Shown here: piece after piece, positions 47,299 to 57,387 of the stretch
Position numbering within the stretch: position 1 is the stretch's first letter
How the letters are laid out: each line of letters begins with the position of its first letter
DNA from: Opitutaceae bacterium
GTDB taxonomy: Bacteria > Verrucomicrobiota > Verrucomicrobiia > Opitutales > Opitutaceae
DNA length: 58,232 nt
Reading direction: 5' to 3'
NCBI GenBank assembly: GCA_003151495.1
Contig: PLXR01000033.1
Span: 1-58,232 of the forward strand
Position numbers and translations under genes: made by a program
Notes under the pieces: generated by a model
Seen by the model: the letters and a program-made list of their open reading frames with translations, nothing else
Told to the model about the DNA's origin: nothing
The model's database searches: none

Positions 47299-48765
47299 AT
47301 GAATAGACTTACCAGACGACTTGGGCACATGTTGGTGGCCGGAATAGGTTTGGGCCTATTTGGCGCTCGCTCAACGGCGGCCAGCCAGCCGGGCCCGCAC
47401 AGGCCACAGCGCCTGCTCGTGCTGAGCGACATCGAGGCGGATCCGGACGACACACAGAGCATGGTGCGGCTGATGCTGTATTCCAATGACATCGACATCC
47501 AGGGCCTCGTCGCCACCACCTCGGTTTGGAAGCGCACGTCCGTCGCGCCGGAGTCGATCCGGGCGGTGGTCCGTGCCTACGCCAAGGTGCATGCCAATCT
47601 GGTGAAGCACGATCCCAACTACCCGCGTCCCGAGGTCCTCGAGGCCCTGGTCAAACAGGGACGACCCGAGTATGGAATGGGGGGAGTCGGCACCGGCAAG
47701 GACTCCGAGGGGTCCGATTGGATCATCAAGACCCTGGAGAAAAACGACGATCGGCCGCTCTGGGTTACCGTATGGGGCGGGGTCAACACGCTGGCCCAGG
47801 CACTCTTCACCCTCCGGGCCACGAAGCCGGCCGACGAGGTCGACGGCTGCGTTGCAAAGCTCCGGGTCTACGCGATCTCCGACCAGGACGACTCAGGCCC
47901 CTGGCTCAGGAGGAATTTTCCCCGGCTCTTCTACATCGTCTCTCCCGGGGGCGACTACGGCTCGGCGACGTGGACCGGCATCAACAGCGTCATTGCCGGC
48001 ATCGACAATGCCACCATCAGCAACAAATGGCTCGCGGAACACATTCAGGAAGGTCACGGGCCCCTGGGGGCCGTCTATCCCGACGTTGCCTGGGGCATGG
48101 AGGGCGACACGCCTTCCTGGCTCGCACTGATTCCCAACGGCCTGAGCGAACCGGAGCATCCGGAATGGGGCGGATGGGGCGGACGTTACGAACACTATAA
48201 ACCAGTTGTGCCTGTCACGGACCCAAGGACGTTCCTTGGCGGGGTGCCCATCGAACAGGAAACCCGTCCCATCTGGACCAACGCGGTCGACGACTACACG
48301 CCGCCGCAGTTTCCCGAATTCGGCCGGGCCATGCGGCCGGGCGAAAAGCCATTCCGCGACGCCAAGGCGACGCTCTGGCGTTGGCGGGACGATTTCCAGA
48401 ACGATTTCGCCGCCCGTATGGAGTGGACGACCAAGCCCTACGCCGAAGCCAATCATCCTCCTGTCCCGGCCTCGAGCGGTACGGAGGCGTTGACGGTCAA
48501 GTCCGGCCAAGGCTTCAGGCTCGACGGCCATGGTTTCACCGACCCGGATGGCGACAGCCTAAGCTACTACTGGTTTCAATATCGAGAGGCGGGCACCTAT
48601 CCGGGCCCGGTGAAAGTGGACGAGCCAGAGAATTCCACAGACACTTGGGTGACAGCCCCAAAGGTCGATCAACCGCAGACGCTTCACTTCATCCTTCGAG
48701 TGACCGACAAGGGCATACCGCCCCTAACGAGATACAAAAGGGTTATTGTCACGGTCACGCCCTGA
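47299..48765 (+). CDS. DUF1593 domain (nucleoside hydrolase-like) exported protein
   Basis: 488 residues from ATG 47299, with a signal peptide (LTRRLGHMLVAGIGLGLFGARSTAAS). The N-terminal domain (RLLVLSDIEADPDDTQSMVRLMLYSNDIDIQGLVATTSVWKR) carries the D-x-x-x-x-DD-x-x calcium-site pattern of nucleoside-hydrolase folds and matches DUF1593. WVTVWGGVNTLAQAL and YAISDQDDSGPWLRRNFP follow. The C-terminal 100 residues are a beta-sandwich (GFRLDGHGFTDPDGDSLSYYWFQYREAG...LHFILRVTDKG), a cadherin/PKD-like module. Members occur in polysaccharide-degradation settings; the substrate is unknown. Confidence 0.85.
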   Translation: MNRLTRRLGHMLVAGIGLGLFGARSTAASQPGPHRPQRLLVLSDIEADPDDTQSMVRLMLYSNDIDIQGLVATTSVWKRTSVAPESIRAVVRAYAKVHANLVKHDPNYPRPEVLEALVKQGRPEYGMGGVGTGKDSEGSDWIIKTLEKNDDRPLWVTVWGGVNTLAQALFTLRATKPADEVDGCVAKLRVYAISDQDDSGPWLRRNFPRLFYIVSPGGDYGSATWTGINSVIAGIDNATISNKWLAEHIQEGHGPLGAVYPDVAWGMEGDTPSWLALIPNGLSEPEHPEWGGWGGRYEHYKPVVPVTDPRTFLGGVPIEQETRPIWTNAVDDYTPPQFPEFGRAMRPGEKPFRDAKATLWRWRDDFQNDFAARMEWTTKPYAEANHPPVPASSGTEALTVKSGQGFRLDGHGFTDPDGDSLSYYWFQYREAGTYPGPVKVDEPENSTDTWVTAPKVDQPQTLHFILRVTDKGIPPLTRYKRVIVTVTP

Positions 48766-48774
48766 GATCGCCGG

Positions 48775-49041
48775 CCATGACTCGAAGCGCCAACAGGCTT
48801 TTGAGGAGGCAGTCGCCAATCTCGAGGTTGCCCAACGGATTTACTAACTGCGGCGGCAAGCAAGCCTCTCCCAAACGGATTTGGCCACACGAGTCGGCAC
48901 CACTCAGTCGGTGATTTCGCGGCTGGAAGATGCCGACCACGAAGGCTATTCGCTCGCCATGCTCAGTGTATTGCCGCTGCGGTGGAACGCGGTGTCGAAA
49001 TCTGGCTCCTGCCCCTTCGGCGTCGGCTGCAACCGGCGTAA
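48775..49041 (+). pseudogene. Degraded XRE-family antitoxin (HigA-like)
   Basis: Remains of an XRE helix-turn-helix protein. The plus strand reads RQQAFEEAVANLEVAQRIY, then a TAA stop at 48845-48847 where a residue is expected, then LRRQASLSQTDLATRVGTTQSVISRLEDADHEGYSLAML. A frameshift near 48968 breaks the rest, and the next frame continues correctly as IAAAVERGVEIWLLPLRRRLQPA to a stop at 49039. Both lesions are needed to explain the order of conserved pieces. No start codon is obvious and no HigB toxin partner remains nearby. Confidence 0.8.
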
Positions 49042-49071
49042 TCGAGTCGGCCAATGGCCTTTAGCCCTCGA

Positions 49072-49145
49072 TGGCTGCCCGGCCTGGATTCGAACCAGGA
49101 CTAGGTGAGTCAAAGTCACCTGTGCTACCATTACACCACCAGGCA
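49072..49145 (-). tRNA. tRNA-Gln (anticodon UUG)
   Basis: A complete minus-strand cloverleaf. Acceptor TGCCTGG pairs with CCGGGCA (one G-U), D arm GGTGTAATGGTAGCAC, anticodon stem AGGTG/CACCT with loop ACTTTGACT (anticodon TTG), T arm GTCCTGG-TTCGAAT-CCAGGC, discriminator G and encoded CCA. 74 bases with CCA. Confidence 0.95.
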
Positions 49146-49258
49146 GTAAACAGAACCGGAGAACGTGCCCACCGGACGATAGCCGCGTCAATGGCTTAAT
49201 CGAGCCGATTGCACTGGGGAGTTGACGCGCTATTTGCGCAATCGTTTCATTCGGTCCC

Positions 49259-49999
49259 ATGCACGCTCCCCTACCCGTGGACCCCAGGGTGAAATACAAA
49301 CGCATCATCCTCAAGCTCTCCGGCGAGCTCCTGCGCGGGGAGAAGACCGGCGACCCGATCGACACGGATGCGCTCGAGCGCACCTGCAAGCAGATCAAGG
49401 AGATACACGACCTTGGCGTACAGATCTGCGTCGTCATCGGCGGGGGCAATATCTTCCGGGGCCTCACAGGCGAGAAGCGCGGCGTCGACCGGACGACGGG
49501 CGACTATATGGGGATGCTCGCCACCGTGATCAACGGCATGGCGATCATGGACAGGCTTGAGAAGATGGGCGTCACGACCCGCGTGCAGAGCGCGATCCCG
49601 ATGAACCAGATCGCCGAGCCCTTCATCCTCAGGCGCGCCATCCGCCATCTTGAGAAGGGCCGCGTGGTCATCTTCGTCGCCGGCACGGGCAACCCCTATT
49701 TCTCGACGGACACCACGGCCGCGCTGCGCGCGTCCGAGATGCACGCCGAAATCATCGTCAAGGCGACGAAGGTCGACGGCATCTACGACAAGGACCCGAA
49801 GAAGCACGCGGACGCCGTGAAGTACGACGAGATCACATTCATCGACGCGCTAAAGCAGCGCCTGAAGGTCATGGACTCCACCGCCTTCTCCCTGTGCCTG
49901 GACAACCACGTCCCGATCCTTGTCCTCGACCTTCACGAGGACCATGCGATCCTCAGGGGAATCACCGGCAAGAAGGTCGGCACCCTCGTGCACGGGTAG
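49259..49999 (+). CDS. pyrH: UMP kinase
   Basis: Phosphorylates UMP to UDP. 246 residues, ATG 49259 preceded by TCCC. Amino-acid-kinase fold: [30 protein letters not shown]-type loop ([19 protein letters not shown]), [52 protein letters not shown]. The family is a hexamer regulated by GTP and UTP. It is followed after 28 bases by frr, the common bacterial order. Confidence 0.97.
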   Translation: MHAPLPVDPRVKYKRIILKLSGELLRGEKTGDPIDTDALERTCKQIKEIHDLGVQICVVIGGGNIFRGLTGEKRGVDRTTGDYMGMLATVINGMAIMDRLEKMGVTTRVQSAIPMNQIAEPFILRRAIRHLEKGRVVIFVAGTGNPYFSTDTTAALRASEMHAEIIVKATKVDGIYDKDPKKHADAVKYDEITFIDALKQRLKVMDSTAFSLCLDNHVPILVLDLHEDHAILRGITGKKVGTLVHG

Positions 50000-50027
50000 C
50001 CCCGCAACCCCAAAAACCCCAGAACCC

Positions 50028-50573
50028 ATGTCACATCCCCTCCTCAATGACGCCCACGCCAAGATGAAGAAGGCGCTCGACCACACGACCCACGAGTTCG
50101 GGTCGATCCACACGGGCAAGGCGACGCCGGCGATGGTCGAGGGCGTCATGGTGGAGGCCTACGGCTCGCAGATGCGCCTGAAGGAATGCGCTGCGATAAC
50201 GACGCCGGACTCCCGGATGATCCAGATCCAGCCCTGGGACGCCAGCCTGACCAAGGCCATCGAGAAGGCCATCCAGGTCGCGAACCTCGGGTTCAACCCG
50301 ATGGTAGACGGGAAGGTCGTGCGCGTCCCGCTCCCCGACATGAGCCGGGAGCGCCGCGTGGAGTTCGTGAAGACGGCCTCCCGGATCGCCGAGGACGGCC
50401 GGGTCCACGTGAGGAACATCCGCCGCGAGTTCATGGAGACCGTCAAGCGCTCGAAGTTCCCCGAGGACGAGACGAAGCGCCTCGAGAAGGACATCCAGGC
50501 TGCGACGGACAAGGCGATCAAGGACATCGGCGACCACTTCACGGCAAAGGAGAAGGAACTTCTCGCGGTGTGA
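50028..50573 (+). CDS. frr: Ribosome recycling factor
   Basis: Splits post-termination ribosomes with EF-G. The start is ATG 50028 (MSHPLLNDAHAKMKKALDHTTHEFGSIHTGKATPAMVEG), giving 181 residues. The long three-helix bundle and the inserted domain are normal: MRLKECAAITTPDSRMIQIQPWD, ANLGFNPMVDGKVVRVPLPDMSRERRVEFVK, VRNIRREFMETVKRS. Between pyrH and proB in a likely operon. Confidence 0.97.
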   Translation: MSHPLLNDAHAKMKKALDHTTHEFGSIHTGKATPAMVEGVMVEAYGSQMRLKECAAITTPDSRMIQIQPWDASLTKAIEKAIQVANLGFNPMVDGKVVRVPLPDMSRERRVEFVKTASRIAEDGRVHVRNIRREFMETVKRSKFPEDETKRLEKDIQAATDKAIKDIGDHFTAKEKELLAV

Positions 50574-50583
50574 GCGGCGGCGC

Positions 50584-51699
50584 ATGCTGACGCCCCGAAA
50601 AAGGCCGGCCCGGGTCATCGTGAAGCTCGGCACGGGCGTACTGACGTCCGGCGTCGGCCGCCTCGACACCGCGCGGATCTCGGACTTCTGCGCCCAGCTT
50701 GCGGCGCTCCGGGCGTCCGGCACCGAGGTCATCGTCGTCTCATCCGGGGCGATCGGGCTCGGCATGGGGCGGCTCGGCCTCTCGAGGCGGCCCTCGGACA
50801 CGGCGAAGAAGCAGGCGTGCGCCGCCGTGGGCCAGAGCCTCCTCATGGAGACATGGCAGGCCGGCTTCGCCCCCCACGGGATCACGGTCGCCCAGGTGCT
50901 CCTGACCCACGAGGACCTGCGCGCCCGCGCGCGCCACCTCGGCGTCAAGGAGACCCTGGCCCAGGTGATCGGCTACGGCGCCGTCCCCATCATCAACGAG
51001 AACGACGCCGTGAGCGCCGCCGAGATCGCGGGCATCCGGTTTGGCGACAACGACACGCTCTCGGCGATGGTGGCGAGCCTCGTGCGGGCCCAGTTCCTCC
51101 TGATCCTGTCGACGGCGCCGGGCTTGATCGACCTGAAGGGGACGGGGCGGGTCGTTCCGGTCGTCGAGAGGATCACCCCGGAGATCGAGGCCATGGCGGG
51201 CGGCACCACCAGCGAGACGGCGGTCGGCGGCATGGTGAGCAAGATCTCGGCGGCCCGGATCGCCACAAAGTCCGGCTGCGGGGTCTTCATCGCAAACGGC
51301 GCGGAGCCGGGCATCGTCGAGCGGCTCCTGTCGGGGACCGGGCCCGGCACGTTCTTCGTCCCGAGCGGGCTCCCGCTCGAGTCGAGGAAGTCCTGGCTCG
51401 CCCACTTCCAGAGGCCCTCGGGCACGATCACGATCAACATATGCGCCGTTCCGGTCCTCCGGGACGAGGGGAGGAGCCTGCTCGCGGTCGGGGTCACCGG
51501 CTCGAGGGGCGAGTTCGCGGCGGGCGACGTGGTCGACATCGCCGGCCCGGAGGGCGCCGTTATCGCCCGGGGGAAGTCGTCCTTTTCCTCCGAGGAGATC
51601 CCGCGGATCGCGGGAAAGAAGGGGGAGGAGCTGCGGGCCCTCTATCCCGGCCGGAGCCGGGTGGAGGTCGTCCACCGCAACGACCTCGCGCTCCTTTGA
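50584..51699 (+). CDS. proB: Glutamate 5-kinase
   Basis: The first step of proline synthesis. 371 residues, kinase domain about 1-255 (VIVKLGTGVLTSGVG, VSSGAIGLGMGRLGL, QVLLTHEDLRARARHL, PIINENDAVSAAEIAGIRFGDNDTLSAMVASLV, GGMVSKISAARIATKSGCGVFIANG) and C-terminal PUA domain (GRSLLAVGVTGSRGEFAAGDVVDIAGPEGAVIARGKSSF). Usually feedback-inhibited by proline. It begins ten bases after the frr stop. Confidence 0.96.
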   Translation: MLTPRKRPARVIVKLGTGVLTSGVGRLDTARISDFCAQLAALRASGTEVIVVSSGAIGLGMGRLGLSRRPSDTAKKQACAAVGQSLLMETWQAGFAPHGITVAQVLLTHEDLRARARHLGVKETLAQVIGYGAVPIINENDAVSAAEIAGIRFGDNDTLSAMVASLVRAQFLLILSTAPGLIDLKGTGRVVPVVERITPEIEAMAGGTTSETAVGGMVSKISAARIATKSGCGVFIANGAEPGIVERLLSGTGPGTFFVPSGLPLESRKSWLAHFQRPSGTITINICAVPVLRDEGRSLLAVGVTGSRGEFAAGDVVDIAGPEGAVIARGKSSFSSEEIPRIAGKKGEELRALYPGRSRVEVVHRNDLALL

Positions 51700-52940
51700 G
51701 CCCGATCTCCCATTTCCGGGAGATGACGGGCGCCCAGAGGAGGGCGTTCACGGCCGCGTACCTCGGCTGGACGCTCGACGCGTTCGACTTCTTCATCCTC
51801 GTGATGGTGGTGCGGCACGTGGCCGCCACCTTCAACACCGACATCAAGTCGGTCTCCTACGCGATCTTCCTGACGCTCGCGATGAGGCCCGTCGGCGCGA
51901 TGCTCTTCGGGCTCGTCGCCGACCGCTACGGCCGGCGCCCGGCGCTCATGGGGAGCATCATGCTCTACGCCGTGGTGGAACTGCTCTCCGCCTTCGCCCC
52001 GACGCTCGGGGCATTCCTTGTGCTGCGCGCGGTCTTCGGGATCGGCATGGGCGGGGTGTGGGGCGTGGGCGCCTCGCTCGCGATGGAGTCCGCCCCGGTC
52101 CGCAGCCGCGGCCTCCTCTCGGGCATCCTCCAGGAGGGCTACCCCGCAGGCAACCTCCTCGCGGCCCTCACCTACTGGCTCGTCTTCCCGCACTTCGGCT
52201 GGAGGGGAATGTTCGTGGTGGGCGCCCTGCCGGCGGTGCTCGTCGTCTTCATCCGGTACGGGGTCGAGGAGTCCCCCGCGTGGACGGCCGCCCGGTCGGC
52301 GAAGGCCTCGGGGCTGGCTCCGTCCGAGGGCATCCTGTCTACGCTGAGGACCCGCTGGCCGCTCTTCCTGTACATGGTCGCCCTCATGACCGCGTTCAAC
52401 TTCTTCAGCCACGGGACGCAGGACCTTTACCCGAGCGCGTTTCTCGAGAAGCAGCGCGGGTATCCCCTGGAGACCGCGTTCAAGGTGACGATCGTCTACA
52501 ACATAGGGGCTATCCTCGGGGGGATGATCTTCGGGGCGTTTTCCCAGAGGATCGGGCGCCGGAGGGCCATCGCGATCAGCGCGCTCCTCTCGATCCCCAT
52601 GATCCCGATCTGGATAGGGTCGAGCTCGATCGTGGGCCTGGCGGTCGGGGCCTTCCTTATCCAGTTCGCGGTCCAGGGGGCCTGGGGTGTCGTCCCCGCC
52701 CACCTGAACGAGCTGTCGCCGGCGGCGGTGCGCGGCACCTTTCCCGGCCTCGCCTACCAGCTGGGCAACCTCGCGGCCGCGTCGACGGGACCCCTCCAGG
52801 CGATCGTCGCGGAGAGGCACGGGGGCGACTATGCCTTCTCGCTGGGCTGGGTCGTCGGGATCGGGGCCGTGATCCTCTCGATCCTCGCCCTCCTCGGGCC
52901 CGAGGCGAGGACGGCGGAGCTCGCGTCGGGGAAGGCGTGA
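51696..52940 (+). CDS. MFS transporter, SHS (lactate/sialate:H+ symporter)-like
   Basis: Twelve-helix MFS carrier. FTAAYLGWTLDAFDFFILVMVVRHVAA at the first helix, and LFGLVADRYGRRPALMGS (motif A) after helix 2, then GIGMGGVWGVGASLAMESAPVRSRGLLSGILQEGYPAGN match the SHS/Jen1-like carboxylate transporters. The likely start is TTG 51696 overlapping the proB stop (TTGA); ATG 51723 is an alternative ten codons in. The substrate is probably a monocarboxylate, by similarity only. Confidence 0.88.
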   Translation: MSPISHFREMTGAQRRAFTAAYLGWTLDAFDFFILVMVVRHVAATFNTDIKSVSYAIFLTLAMRPVGAMLFGLVADRYGRRPALMGSIMLYAVVELLSAFAPTLGAFLVLRAVFGIGMGGVWGVGASLAMESAPVRSRGLLSGILQEGYPAGNLLAALTYWLVFPHFGWRGMFVVGALPAVLVVFIRYGVEESPAWTAARSAKASGLAPSEGILSTLRTRWPLFLYMVALMTAFNFFSHGTQDLYPSAFLEKQRGYPLETAFKVTIVYNIGAILGGMIFGAFSQRIGRRRAIAISALLSIPMIPIWIGSSSIVGLAVGAFLIQFAVQGAWGVVPAHLNELSPAAVRGTFPGLAYQLGNLAAASTGPLQAIVAERHGGDYAFSLGWVVGIGAVILSILALLGPEARTAELASGKA

Positions 52941-52958
52941 GGCAGTATCCTGGCGCCC

Positions 52959-54968
52959 ATGGAATTTGCCCTAGACAGCGTGCCTTCGCCCGACTCGGTC
53001 CCCCAGATCGACTTCAAGGCGCAGCTCAATGAGGACCAATACCTCTCGGTCACGGCCGAGCCGGGCCCGCTGCTTGTCCTGGCGGGCGCCGGGTCGGGAA
53101 AGACCCGCACGCTCACCTACCGCGTCGCGTGGCTCCTCTCGCAGGGCGTGCGCCCCGGCGAGATCCTCCTGCTGACGTTCACGAACAAGGCCGCCAAGGA
53201 GATGCTCCACCGGGTCCAGGAGCTGACCGGGATCGAGCCGAAGCGGTTCTGGGGCGGGACCTTCCACTCGATCGGGCACCGGGCGCTGCGGATGTACGGG
53301 GAGGCGATCGGCCTCGCCCGGACCTTCACCATCCTCGACGCCGAGGAGGCGGAGCGCCTCCTCAAGCAGGTGGTCGAGTCCCAGGACAAGCTCTTCTTCA
53401 AGGACAAGACCCGGCCGAGGCCGGGGCCGCTCTTCGGGATCATCTCGCTGGCGCGCAACACGCAGCTCACGGTGGAGGCCACGGTCGAGAAGTACTTCCC
53501 CCACTACGCCGAGATCAGCGACCGGCTCCCGGCGTTCGCGAAGGCCTACGACCTCAGGAAGCGTGAGCAGAAGGTCTGCGACTACGACGACCTGCTTGAG
53601 CATTGGCTCGCCCTCCTGCGGCAGGCCCCCGACGTCGCGGAGTACTTCACCTCGCGGTTCAGGCACGTCCTTGTCGACGAGTACCAGGACACGAACACGC
53701 TCCAGGCCCAGATCGTGGACACGATCGGCTCCCACCACCGCATCATGGCCGTGGGCGACGACGCGCAGTGCATCTACTCGTGGCGGGGCGCGAACTTCGA
53801 GAACATCATGTCGTTTCCCGACCGCCACCCCGGGACCGCGATCCACAGGATCGAGACGAACTACCGCTCGACCCCAGAGATCCTCAACCTGGCCAACGGG
53901 GTCCTGATGGCGCAGCCCAAGGGGAGGCACTTCGACAAGGAGCTGCGCGCGGCGCGGGGGCACATGGAGAAGCCCTACGTGGTGCAGGCGATGGACGACC
54001 GCGAGCAGGCCGAGTTCATAGTGAAGCGGGCAAGGTCGCTCCACGAGGACGAGGGCGTCTCGCTCAGCAGCATCGCCGTCCTCTACCGCTCCCACTTCAT
54101 CGCGGTGGAGACCCAGATCGCGCTCGCTCGGGCGGGCATCCCCTACCACATCACGAGCGGCGTGAAGTTCTTCGAGCGCCAGCACATCAGGGACCTGGTC
54201 GCGCTCCTGAGGTTCGTCTACAACCCCTCGGACTCGCAGGCCTGGGAGCGGATCGCGGTCCTGTTGCCGAAGGTGGGCGAGAAAGGGGCGCAGAAGATCC
54301 ACGCCGCCGCACTCGGCCACGCGAAGGACTTCCAGAAGGACTTCATCGACGCCCTGCGCGCCGAGGACGTCCGGGCCAGGGTTGCCAAGGACGCCAAGGA
54401 GGACTGGGACGACCTGGTCGTGTCGCTGGGCCAGGTGTCAGAGGCGATGAGGACGGGGACCCCTTCGGGCGCCGTGGAGACGGCGATCGACGGGTGGTAC
54501 GGCGACTACCTGAAGGGCGCGTACACCGACTACACGGACCGGCTCGAGGAGCTGAAGGCGCTCGTAGGCTTCGCGCAGCGATTCGAGGAGACGCAGGACT
54601 TCCTGGCCCAGATCCTCCTCCTCAACAGCGAGACGAGCGACCGCCATGTCGACCCGGAGACCGACGCGATCAAGCTCACGACGGTCCACCAGGCGAAGGG
54701 GCTGGAGTATGACGTCGTGTTCCTGATCGGGCTTGCCGACGGGCAGTTCCCGGGGCGGCGCTCGATCGAGGCGGGGGACGTCGAGGAGGAGAGGCGGCTC
54801 TTCTACGTCGCCGTCACGCGCGCGCGCAATGAGCTCTACCTCTGCTACCCGAAGATCGCATCCCGCCCGGGTCCCGGCGGGATGATGAACACGCCCAGCC
54901 GATTCCTCCAGGAGCTTTCCCCGGACCTCTACCAGCAGCTCAAGATCAAGCGCCTCCAGGCCTGGTGA
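52959..54968 (+). CDS. UvrD/PcrA/Rep-type superfamily 1 DNA helicase
   Basis: 669 residues from ATG 52959. Q motif LNEDQYLSVTAEPGPLLVLAGAGSGKTRTLTYRVAWLL with Walker A GAGSGKT, motif Ia LLLTFTNKAAKEML, motif II HVLVDEYQDTNTLQ, motif III AVGDDAQCIYSWRGANFENI, motif IV ETNYRSTPEILNLAN, motif V VHQAKGLEYDVVFLIGLADGQFP, and motif VI EEERRLFYVAVTRARNELYL. 3'-5' translocation on ssDNA in repair or replication restart. The usual PcrA C-terminal tail is short, so Rep-like is also possible. Confidence 0.94.
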   Translation: MEFALDSVPSPDSVPQIDFKAQLNEDQYLSVTAEPGPLLVLAGAGSGKTRTLTYRVAWLLSQGVRPGEILLLTFTNKAAKEMLHRVQELTGIEPKRFWGGTFHSIGHRALRMYGEAIGLARTFTILDAEEAERLLKQVVESQDKLFFKDKTRPRPGPLFGIISLARNTQLTVEATVEKYFPHYAEISDRLPAFAKAYDLRKREQKVCDYDDLLEHWLALLRQAPDVAEYFTSRFRHVLVDEYQDTNTLQAQIVDTIGSHHRIMAVGDDAQCIYSWRGANFENIMSFPDRHPGTAIHRIETNYRSTPEILNLANGVLMAQPKGRHFDKELRAARGHMEKPYVVQAMDDREQAEFIVKRARSLHEDEGVSLSSIAVLYRSHFIAVETQIALARAGIPYHITSGVKFFERQHIRDLVALLRFVYNPSDSQAWERIAVLLPKVGEKGAQKIHAAALGHAKDFQKDFIDALRAEDVRARVAKDAKEDWDDLVVSLGQVSEAMRTGTPSGAVETAIDGWYGDYLKGAYTDYTDRLEELKALVGFAQRFEETQDFLAQILLLNSETSDRHVDPETDAIKLTTVHQAKGLEYDVVFLIGLADGQFPGRRSIEAGDVEEERRLFYVAVTRARNELYLCYPKIASRPGPGGMMNTPSRFLQELSPDLYQQLKIKRLQAW

Positions 54969-54977
54969 GGGCCGGCC

Positions 54978-56078
54978 TCAGGGCGTCGTCGGGGGGGCGC
55001 CCCGGGCCTTGTCCTGGAGCCTGCGGATGCGCTCCACGCTCGCGGTCTTGTCCGACAGGCCTACGCTCGCGAGCATCTTCGCGATGGGCATCGCCGGGTC
55101 GTTGGACCAGAAGATCCCCTCGTCCTGGTCGTGGTAATAGTGGTACCCCGCCCTGTCGCCGAACCTGCGGGTGAACGCCTGTCCGTCCTCGAGCGTGGAC
55201 TCCCAGTGGATCAGGGCGAATGACAGGTCGATCTCGTGGACCATCGTCGACTCCCGGGTCGCCTCCGCCTCTATCAGGCCGAGCGGGCTGTAGACCGCGG
55301 CGTGGTCCCTGGGGGCCGCGCTGACCACGTAGTACCGGTGCTCCTGCGCGTAGTACGACGGGTAGGTCGTCTGGGGGGAGGCGGTCGGAAGGGCGACGAT
55401 CTCGGCGCCCTGCCTGGCGAGCGCCGCCCAGCCGTCGGCATAGAGCATGTCGAAGCAGATCTGGATCCCGACGCGTCCGAAGTCGCAGTCGAAGACGGGG
55501 AAGCTCCCGCCGGGCGTCGTCCCCGTCTCGATCACGTCGCTCCCCTCGGGGGCGACGGGATGGACCTTGCGGTAGATGCCGGCGACCTTTCCCGAACGGT
55601 CCACGAGCACCGCGACGTTGCTGTAGAGGGGTGCCGCGCCCGACTCGTCAAGGTACATCGGGATGACCATGTAACAGCCGTGGGACCTGGCGCAGTCCCC
55701 GAACCGGCCCTGGACCTCGGAGAGCTTCACGGCCTCCACGGCGATCGTGTCGCCGGGTCGAGCGATGAGCGCCTCTGGGAGGACCACCAGGTCGAGCCGT
55801 TTCCCGGGATAGCCGGCCCTCGCCTGGGCCGCCATGGACTCGACCGCCTCGTCCATGCGCCTGAGACGCTCGGCGAGCGGCGTCTTGAAGACATCCGGGC
55901 CGCAGACCATCGTGCCGAGCAGGACCTTCCTGGGAAGCCCCTCGCGGCGCGCCTGGTCGGCGGAGGAGGCGGGGGCCCCGGGCTCCGCCGAGAATCCGCC
56001 GAGGCAGAGCGCGAGGGCTGCGATCAGCGCGAGGAGGCGGATTGCAACGGGGGTCTTGGTATTGGGGGACGCTTTCAT
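54978..56078 (-). CDS. Nitrilase-superfamily (carbon-nitrogen hydrolase) exported protein
   Basis: The start is ATG 56078 after CCCCTCCC, giving 366 residues. The N-terminal signal segment is [24 protein letters not shown]. The nitrilase Glu-Lys-Cys triad is present: Glu in VVLPEALIA, Lys in [13 protein letters not shown], Cys in [17 protein letters not shown]. It hydrolyses a C-N bond of an amide or nitrile; the branch is unclear. Export makes an extracytoplasmic substrate likely. Convergent with the UvrD-like helicase, nine bases apart. Confidence 0.88.
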   Translation of the reverse strand: MKASPNTKTPVAIRLLALIAALALCLGGFSAEPGAPASSADQARREGLPRKVLLGTMVCGPDVFKTPLAERLRRMDEAVESMAAQARAGYPGKRLDLVVLPEALIARPGDTIAVEAVKLSEVQGRFGDCARSHGCYMVIPMYLDESGAAPLYSNVAVLVDRSGKVAGIYRKVHPVAPEGSDVIETGTTPGGSFPVFDCDFGRVGIQICFDMLYADGWAALARQGAEIVALPTASPQTTYPSYYAQEHRYYVVSAAPRDHAAVYSPLGLIEAEATRESTMVHEIDLSFALIHWESTLEDGQAFTRRFGDRAGYHYYHDQDEGIFWSNDPAMPIAKMLASVGLSDKTASVERIRRLQDKARGAPPTTP

Positions 56079-56261
56079 GGGAGGGGTGGCCGGGGGTTGC
56101 GGGTTGGCCGGGAGGGCTGCGGGGTCCCATTCAATCGACCCGGGGCCAGGCATGCAACCCCGGGGCCACAATGGCCTCACCCGCAATCGCTTCTATTCGG
56201 TTACATATCCATGGTTGCGCTGGACGCACTCCGGATCTCTGTGTCTTATCAACCTCTCATC

Positions 56262-57209
56262 ATGTCCAATTCCTCCGTGGAGAATGTCGTCATCGTGGGC
56301 ACAGGGTGCGCCGGCCTTACGGCCGCCGTCTACGCGGCGCGCGCAAACCTGAACCCCCTCGTGATCGAGGGTCCCCTGCCCGGCGGGCAGCTGACGACCA
56401 CGAGCGAGGTAGAGAACTTCCCCGGATTCCCGGAGGGCGTGGACGGCTTCCAGCTCATGGACAACCTCAGGAAGCAGGCGGCCAAGTTCGGGACCCGCTT
56501 CGAGCAGGCGCTCGTGCAGTCGGTCGACTTCGCCTCGATGCCCCGGAAGCTCGTCTGCGGCGACCGGACCGTGCTTGCGAAGACGGTGATCATCGCGACC
56601 GGCGCCTCCCCCCGGATGACGGGAATCCCGGGCGAGAAGGAGCTCTACGGCGGGAAGGGAGTGACGACGTGCGCGACCTGCGACGGGGCGTTCTACCGCA
56701 AGATGGAGGTGGCGGTCATCGGGGGCGGCGACAGCGCCGCGGAGGAGGCGCTCTTCCTCACCCGGTTCGCCAGCAAGGTCTACCTCGTCCACCGCCGCGA
56801 CGCGCTGCGGGCGTCCAAGATCATGTCGGACCGCGCGACCACGCACCCGAAGATCCAGCCGGTCTGGGACAGCGTTCCGGTTGAGGCCGTCGGCGTCGCG
56901 GAGGGCGCGGTGAGCGGCCTCAGGGTGAGGAGCCTGAAGACCGGGGCGGAGAGCGTGCTGCCGGTCAGGGGGATATTCGTGGCGATCGGCCACGTCCCGA
57001 ATTCGGCGGCGTTTTCCTCGGCGCTCGACGTCGACGCAAACGGCTACTTCGTGCCGGCCCCGGGCTCGCAGGTCAGGACGAAGGTGCCCGGGGTCTATGT
57101 CGCGGGCGATTGCGCAGACCATGTCTACCGCCAGGCGATCACCGCGGCCGGCATGGGATGCCAGGCCGCCATTGACGCCGAACGGTGGCTTGCCGAGCAC
57201 GGGGGATAG
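56262..57209 (+). CDS. trxB: Thioredoxin reductase
   Basis: Uses NADPH to reduce thioredoxin. The start is ATG 56262 ([30 protein letters not shown]), giving 315 residues. FAD-binding GTGCAGLTA (the usual GxGxAG, with a Cys), [18 protein letters not shown], redox CATC at C137/C140, NADPH-binding [15 protein letters not shown] and HRRDALRA, and FAD motif [34 protein letters not shown]. An intact low-Mr TrxR. Confidence 0.96.
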   Translation: MSNSSVENVVIVGTGCAGLTAAVYAARANLNPLVIEGPLPGGQLTTTSEVENFPGFPEGVDGFQLMDNLRKQAAKFGTRFEQALVQSVDFASMPRKLVCGDRTVLAKTVIIATGASPRMTGIPGEKELYGGKGVTTCATCDGAFYRKMEVAVIGGGDSAAEEALFLTRFASKVYLVHRRDALRASKIMSDRATTHPKIQPVWDSVPVEAVGVAEGAVSGLRVRSLKTGAESVLPVRGIFVAIGHVPNSAAFSSALDVDANGYFVPAPGSQVRTKVPGVYVAGDCADHVYRQAITAAGMGCQAAIDAERWLAEHGG

Positions 57210-57387
57210 GCGGAGGCATTTGACTCATTCGGTTTAGTGCCGATATTGGGGGAAGCCACACTCGCCGGCAGCGTTGAGGTCGGAATGGTGGTCGCCCCAT
57301 GTACCCCGCCGAATACAGCCTCAGCTGGCTGGACAGCACCCGTCCGGCGCGAACGGGCATCCCGGGAGTGCCCGGGAAGGGAAAGCT

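Noticed and set aside
55236-56261. Upstream in-frame extension of trxB through the nitrilase region
   Set aside because: The extension lies antisense to the nitrilase gene; the TrxB family begins at ATG 56262.
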